The notes under the pieces are model-generated. The model had not been told where the DNA came from. It was given only the letters and a program-made list of their open reading frames with translations, and did not search any database. Below, piece after piece: positions 61,101 to 64,000 of a stretch of 64,000 nt of DNA (its first letter is position 1; the number at the start of each line of letters is the position of its first letter). Both the position numbers and the translations under genes were made by a program. The DNA comes from Chitinophagaceae bacterium UBA4857 (GTDB taxonomy: Bacteria > Bacteroidota > Bacteroidia > Chitinophagales > Chitinophagaceae): assembly GCA_002399735.1 (NCBI GenBank), contig DHEF01000004.1:121014-185013 (forward strand). The letters run 5' to 3'.

Positions 61101-63772
61101 GCAATGCCTTGGTTAGGTTAAACAGAATCTGGCGCATTAAAGAAACAGGTACATTAGGAACAATATATCTTGAGGTGCCGGGCAGTTATAGTGCATTAGC
61201 TACCAGGCTTCCTGCAGGTAATACGCCAACCGATCCTGTTTATTTGGTTATTAGTAATAGCGGCAACTTTAAAACTGCTGTTACCATGATAGAGATGACA
61301 CCGGATGTAATTGGTGCAGCTACCAAATGGGCTGTTACACATGATTTTAATGATGGAGAGTATTTCACTTTCGCTACTAAAAAGTTATGTCTTGGACCTG
61401 CAGGTATTACTGACGGATTGACCACATGGTACAGAGCAGATAATAAACCTACAGGTACAATTGCTACTCCCGGTGGTACTATTGCAGATGAAACCGGTGC
61501 ACATACACTTACCCGTAATGCAAGTGGCGCGGCTGCTGTACAAGCCGGTAGCGGTAACAATTTTAACTATAACAGATTTATTACTTTAACCGGCGATGCT
61601 GCTTTTATTAAAGGTGCATTAAGTAATACAGATATTACATCAGTTAATGAAGGAACCATGTATGGTGTAGGTACATTAAGCAACTCACTCTTCAGAGTTG
61701 GTATTGCTCCGGCAGATGCAACAGGAGTGAGTGGCAATGCAGCCTTCGGTTTGGTTAATACACCATTAGGAACGGGGATAAACAATACACCAAATATATT
61801 TGGCATGGTGGCCGGGGGTACTTCCTTGACCGCTATAACTAACGGCACTACTACATCAAGTTCTCCGGTTACACTTGCCCGACCTGCCGGTACACATATT
61901 TTAGGGCTGGGACGTAATGGAGCTGGTACAACTGCTACTACATCCTACAATAACGGAAGTATTGGCGAGGCATTTTCTTTTAACAGAGCAGCAACTGCAG
62001 CTGAACAACAGGTATTAAATTCATACCTGGGTATTAAGTACGGTCAAACAATCAACCATAATTATTACACTGCGGATTATGACGGAACCAATGCTGCTAC
62101 ATCTACTATTTACGATGTAAGCACTTACAATAACCGCATATTTGGTGTAGGTATTGATAGTACAGGCTGTTTATATCAAAAACAAAGCAGAAGCCAGTTA
62201 GACGGTAGTATGTTAAAAATGAGTATCAGCGATATAATTGCACCGGATAACATTACCAATACAGGCCAATTTGCGCTGGACAGAACGTATGTGGCAGCGG
62301 GTGATAATGATGGCTCTGTTGCTGCATGGATTACCGGTACAACACCTGCTATTTATGTAAGCGGTAACTGTAACCTGCCTGCAAGAATCACAAGACAATG
62401 GAAAATAAAAGCAATCAATAATCAACAGTCCGTATTAATTACTATACCTGCCAGCACCAACGCAGCTACTACTAAATTGCCTGCTATACCTGCAGGTTCA
62501 AGCAAAGTGTTTATGGTGGTAAATGATAATGCTGACATGAGTATTAATGCAGCACAGGAAGAAATTGAAATGCTATTTAATGCTACTACCAACGAATGGG
62601 AAGTAGTGTACACACTGCCTGACAACGTATACAAGTATGTTACGTTTGTAGTTAAACCCGATATTAAAGGCTTGCAACCTGTAGCAGTAGCAACCGGTGT
62701 GCAGGATGCCGTTTCTACAAACTGTATTGGTACGCCATATATTTATTACAGAGGAACAACCAATAGCACTAATGCAATTATGGCTGTTAATCCAAATAAT
62801 AATACATGGGCACCAACTAGTATTACCGTAAACAACCAAGGTACACTTACCGGTGGCGGCGGCACTTTTACTAATACAGGTAACGGCTACTATCAAAGCA
62901 CCGATGGCGTACATGCATTGCGTATTACCAAACGCCTGCATACCATTGTAGCCCCGGGTACTTACGCATTTAATGATGGTGTAACCGTAAGGTTATACTA
63001 TACCAATGCCGATACAATGACCTTGCTTACCGATCCATTACCGGGTGGTGCATCAGTGCATCAGCAAGGTTGGTTTAAATTTAATGGTAATGCAGCGGCG
63101 GCAGTTAGCTCCATGATGCCTTTTGATTTAAGTGGTGCCGAAGAAGTAATACCATCAGCATGGGGAATTGAACAAGGAGTTAGGTATGTGGAGTTTTTAG
63201 TAAACAGCTTTAGCAGCTTTGGTTACTTTGCCAAAACATCCGGCTTCCCTTTACCAGTTGTATTCGATTATTTCCGGGGTAATACTGCAGGTTGCGATAA
63301 TGTATTAACATGGAAAACTGCAACAGAAACAAATGCAAAATACTTTGATGTAGAAGTTAGCGATGATGGTATTTCCTTTGCATCAATTGGTGTTAAGCAA
63401 ACCACCGGTTCTGGCTCTGTGTATCAAATGAAACATAATACTACTATTGGAAAAGCACATTACCGCTTAAAAGTAGTGGACAATGACGGAGCTATTAAAT
63501 ACAGCAGCGTTGTTACTTTGCAAAACAATTGCTCTACATCTGTTATAACCCTTACGCCTAACCCAGCTACCAACTTTGTAGAAGTAGCAGGTATAAAACA
63601 AGGTAGCTGGATTAAAGTATTGGATTACACCGGACGAACATTACAGTTCTATAAATCCAACGCCACCACCGAAAAAGTAAATGTGGTTAACCTAACACAA
63701 GGCATTTATGTATTGGAGGTAATGAACAGCGAAAAGACAGAGAAAAAAGTATTTAAGTTTATAAAAAAATAA
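55106..63772 (+). CDS. Giant T9SS-secreted repeat protein with PA14-like and LamG/DUF8202-like modules
   Basis: A 2888-aa protein with a signal peptide (1-~26). Residues ~35-180 and ~1060-1230 are PA14-like beta domains (WKVEYFNGTHG..., ATLFIDGV; LAYKFYASSG..., ACIKINGV). Five ~430-residue units begin near residues 186, 620, 1231, 1659 and 2096. Each has a concanavalin-like half (LWL.AD / FNP...FNG) and a DUF8202-like half with the hallmark YLAIKYG...NYL..DG...FGIGRDD....QKQSKS, then REWKV and DGDG.FTTG. Residues ~2812-2888 are a type A T9SS sorting domain (LTPNPATNFVEV, GIYVLEV, KKVFKFIKK). The protein should be exported through T9SS and attached to the surface. Adhesion or glycan binding is likely but inferred. 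It is divergent from a two-component system. Confidence 0.88.
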   Translation: MNYILSFVKLSCFLCLFTSTVAVQAQAPGGVTTGTARGWKVEYFNGTHGTNFNAFGLGGSNTTPGLWGYTGFVSGDEFIGRDADYFGLQYSGILEVPQTGLYSINVYNIDDHATLFIDGVQRAIYTWSGSNGSVTATVNLTAGDHTILLKYIEAGGPESVNIRWSGPGITANSDLDGRFVRVDNAALAAWYNASTVNVTANYSAGRSRVNSFINKAPAFSGHGNISNLGSGWSPLDTNTLNFNPAAHFDGDDWFSNATNQNGLALRSAPRTSFMVNSFISNTTGTSWLWGQSGDVSGANAVGMHKNNGTQTSLARQGALTPIVSSTYAVNEPKLLSGGILLGNGNTASVNNSRNITANGGTAAALGFTERITNYAGPYGIQLGAFLSTYASVAHIPEFIYYPFELSTTQRQRVNTYMAIKYGITLQHNYLNTSGNILWDVTSNAIYNNRVFGIGRELAVGALNQKQSQSQMRSANGYNFLTVSKGAITGTNASNTGVLADGDYMILGDDNAALALQGTDIPSSFSATAGCNVTRLSREWKVQSSGNPGPVTIRAGANGAYLFPSSVAGLSLLVDADGDGNFTTGSVSVVPATNFNAGVATFTNVTIPNGAVITFGWMVTAPGGVSNTLALWLKADGELYTDLAGTTIANDGNTVALWRDGSPLNNTVSQATVANRPTLRKNVANLVNFNPVLQFNMGSSYLQTSAISAALNGDITGFSAHKFGGNTSNWNAFMGSRRSSPSTGWNMYVSNTTGLYSLWTATGSGWTQTTGTTPAGTEPDLISFSALLGSGVKNLYEKGRLTASLSGPYIVNTTHQFQIGSNGDDNLNFGGNIYEQIVFSSVLSGTDRQKVNTYLAIKYGTQLDQTTAQNYIGSDGAILWNGTTNAVYRNNIFGIGRDDCSGLLQKQSKSSATGDNVVVSIGNIAATNAENTGVFTANRQYILVGHDGAALNTIATDMPTSFAAISCNARRYAREWKVRNVNSTGPVTITIGDAVNKIKTSMTNLQLAVDTDGDGDFTTGTVILYPMANLKAGIATFNNVGLPDNAVFTLCWTAAAPGGVLAPTSGTTDIAGVPHLNGLAYKFYASSGTGYASPLDLSVVSVMPGNLVSTGYLNNLTSPQTLFGQYATTQIGIEITGKLYVPATSSTYQFRANVPDDQACIKINGVTVANSTSFTSGVSATSGNVTLAAGYHDILIRFGQGGGVTAWDISWNGGSGSTFTAIPNANLFTTFSGPSVWYAADDIQLQNNADGTNLGALAGTRWPDMSANGNDLAQGTGNPLYYNANSAYLRNYNPSVYFTADNLFSVGGTHGVALGSLGKSAFNVVQDAANGSGSIYSGIGYFTSGNPAHAFGLAKNSLQKLYLFTYSNDYIEPGTFYSSATASTNIISGTLTSGLSASLYANGSARGTGSVSNYSTWLANNGTIQLGTTYGSAPVFTGNMNETIFYPWALSTTERQKINSYLAIKWGVTLDQSLATNYLSADGTTTWTGDATFKHDITGIGRDDCSGLNQLQSTATDGADIVTISKGNLAATNYTNAASFGADKQFVIVGHDNGTINSLNATSMPVALTTITDCYQKLGRVWKVKTTGSVGAVQLQLGKQGLFIFNKSYYKPKLMISSSSTNWTAATIVDADSVINGIVHFSNVNFSGDQYFTVALIQAAPGGVTTNLNLWLTADDGTSTKTDNTAVATWSDLSLQNMHGTGVAGPVYRSGSSAGAANFNPSVSFNGTSQHFTLPTGFNNFEAGTTAFSVLNTNFGTVDAWGRLFHLGTASNSNALAFNRDNASNNIGSFTSNGSPVTSTALLSTTSNPLANTNGFNIYAFRLQAGNSGQANRTGDIYVNSFTAATSATLATPNTVSRTFNYIGNGTASEFINGYMPEIILYNRDLSATDRNKITSYLAVKYGRTIDVSAVNYLSSNGVSVYNYTTHWNRITAIGRDDCQALEQKQSKSAEANSLVTIGIGSSIATSNETNNNTFSADKSYAVIGDNGKAATWTGVDNLGNALVRLNRIWRIKETGTLGTIYLEVPGSYSALATRLPAGNTPTDPVYLVISNSGNFKTAVTMIEMTPDVIGAATKWAVTHDFNDGEYFTFATKKLCLGPAGITDGLTTWYRADNKPTGTIATPGGTIADETGAHTLTRNASGAAAVQAGSGNNFNYNRFITLTGDAAFIKGALSNTDITSVNEGTMYGVGTLSNSLFRVGIAPADATGVSGNAAFGLVNTPLGTGINNTPNIFGMVAGGTSLTAITNGTTTSSSPVTLARPAGTHILGLGRNGAGTTATTSYNNGSIGEAFSFNRAATAAEQQVLNSYLGIKYGQTINHNYYTADYDGTNAATSTIYDVSTYNNRIFGVGIDSTGCLYQKQSRSQLDGSMLKMSISDIIAPDNITNTGQFALDRTYVAAGDNDGSVAAWITGTTPAIYVSGNCNLPARITRQWKIKAINNQQSVLITIPASTNAATTKLPAIPAGSSKVFMVVNDNADMSINAAQEEIEMLFNATTNEWEVVYTLPDNVYKYVTFVVKPDIKGLQPVAVATGVQDAVSTNCIGTPYIYYRGTTNSTNAIMAVNPNNNTWAPTSITVNNQGTLTGGGGTFTNTGNGYYQSTDGVHALRITKRLHTIVAPGTYAFNDGVTVRLYYTNADTMTLLTDPLPGGASVHQQGWFKFNGNAAAAVSSMMPFDLSGAEEVIPSAWGIEQGVRYVEFLVNSFSSFGYFAKTSGFPLPVVFDYFRGNTAGCDNVLTWKTATETNAKYFDVEVSDDGISFASIGVKQTTGSGSVYQMKHNTTIGKAHYRLKVVDNDGAIKYSSVVTLQNNCSTSVITLTPNPATNFVEVAGIKQGSWIKVLDYTGRTLQFYKSNATTEKVNVVNLTQGIYVLEVMNSEKTEKKVFKFIKK

Positions 63773-64000
63773 CTTGTTTTAATTGCATAAAAGCCCTGCA
63801 TGATTATCATGCAGGGCTTTTGTTTTGGTATTTTTTTTATGTACCCAGCTGCACCGCCCTGATTGAACTTCCGTTGCGTCGCACACTTGTGCACCTGTAA
63901 CATTACTCAGCATTTTGCAAGGTGCTCCCCGACTTGTCGGTGGTACTGAAACAACGCAAGCATCAATGAGGCTAATTCAATAACTAATATCGAATTAATT
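63773..64000. repeat. 3' spacer with repeat mosaic running off the window
   Basis: After the terminator come TTGCGTCGCACAC (63874-63886), GTAACATTACTCAGCATTTT, a CCCCGACTTGTCGG hairpin, and from ~63950 to the window end a segment (CATCAATGAGGCTAATTC...) that matches 36856-36908 with about one mismatch and one indel. No gene was seen. Confidence 0.78.
63789..63826 (+). terminator. Strong intrinsic terminator of the giant gene
   Basis: A perfect 15-bp stem, AAAAGCCCTGCATGA (63789-63803) and TCATGCAGGGCTTTT (63807-63821), with a 3-nt loop and T-rich tail, 16 bp after the stop. Confidence 0.93.

Overview
The window looks like chromosomal DNA of a Bacteroidota bacterium, most likely family Chitinophagaceae. 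The evidence is a SusC/SusD-type polysaccharide utilisation locus (PUL), a GldB-type gliding lipoprotein, a giant surface protein with a type IX secretion (T9SS) C-terminal domain, a carbamoyl-phosphate synthase large subunit without the C-terminal regulatory domain, TAnnTTTG-type promoter elements, and AT-rich spacers loaded with dispersed palindromic repeats. The genus cannot be named from the sequence. No rRNA, tRNA, CRISPR, transposase or integrase gene was found.

Bases 1-11.9 kb are a glycan PUL on the + strand: a SusC barrel (cut by the window edge), SusD, a GH18 lipoprotein, two DUF1735 lipoproteins (one with a LamG domain, one with an F5/8C-like domain) and a DUF1573 protein, closed by a strong terminator. 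A GH29 alpha-L-fucosidase and a GH3 enzyme follow. GH18 beside DUF1735 proteins and a fucosidase suggests use of (fucosylated) N-glycans or a related GlcNAc-containing glycan.

Bases 12.4-24.5 kb are almost entirely - strand. They hold small metabolic or regulatory genes (VOC protein, DUF6597-AraC regulator, orphan PhnD-like binding protein, two acetyl/acyltransferases), a frameshifted LRR lipoprotein, a CrtA-like/unknown gene pair, and an accessory stretch (19.5-23.0 kb) of small ORFs separated by attC-like imperfect palindromes and a pair of ~135-bp repeats. The ORFs are KilA-N, an unknown 118-aa protein, a nonsense-interrupted gene and a zinc-ribbon/DUF4145 protein. This stretch is the best candidate here for an unusual system: a cassette-array-like structure with no integrase in the window. 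Glycine C-acetyltransferase (kbl) ends the block.

Bases 24.6-41.3 kb mix housekeeping and accessory genes: a small membrane protein, M16 peptidase, MpaB-family oxygenase, GNAT, creatininase-family hydrolase, NTF2-like protein, AlkC/AlkD-like HEAT protein, carB, a frameshifted TlpA-like oxidoreductase, MATE exporter and amidase. Bases 41.4-52.1 kb hold an MG2/TonB-plug protein, a GH63-like (MGH1) glucosidase, a divergent AraC regulator/aldehyde dehydrogenase pair with a DUF779 protein, and GldB. Bases 52.1-63.8 kb hold a HisKA_2 histidine kinase and LuxR-type response regulator, divergent from an 8.7-kb gene for a 2888-residue T9SS-secreted protein built of five ~430-residue repeats and two PA14-like domains.

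Nearly every spacer longer than 300 bp is a mosaic of the same short repeat modules. Three accessory genes carry single-base homopolymer frameshifts and one an in-frame stop, while long conserved genes, including the 8.7-kb one, are intact.
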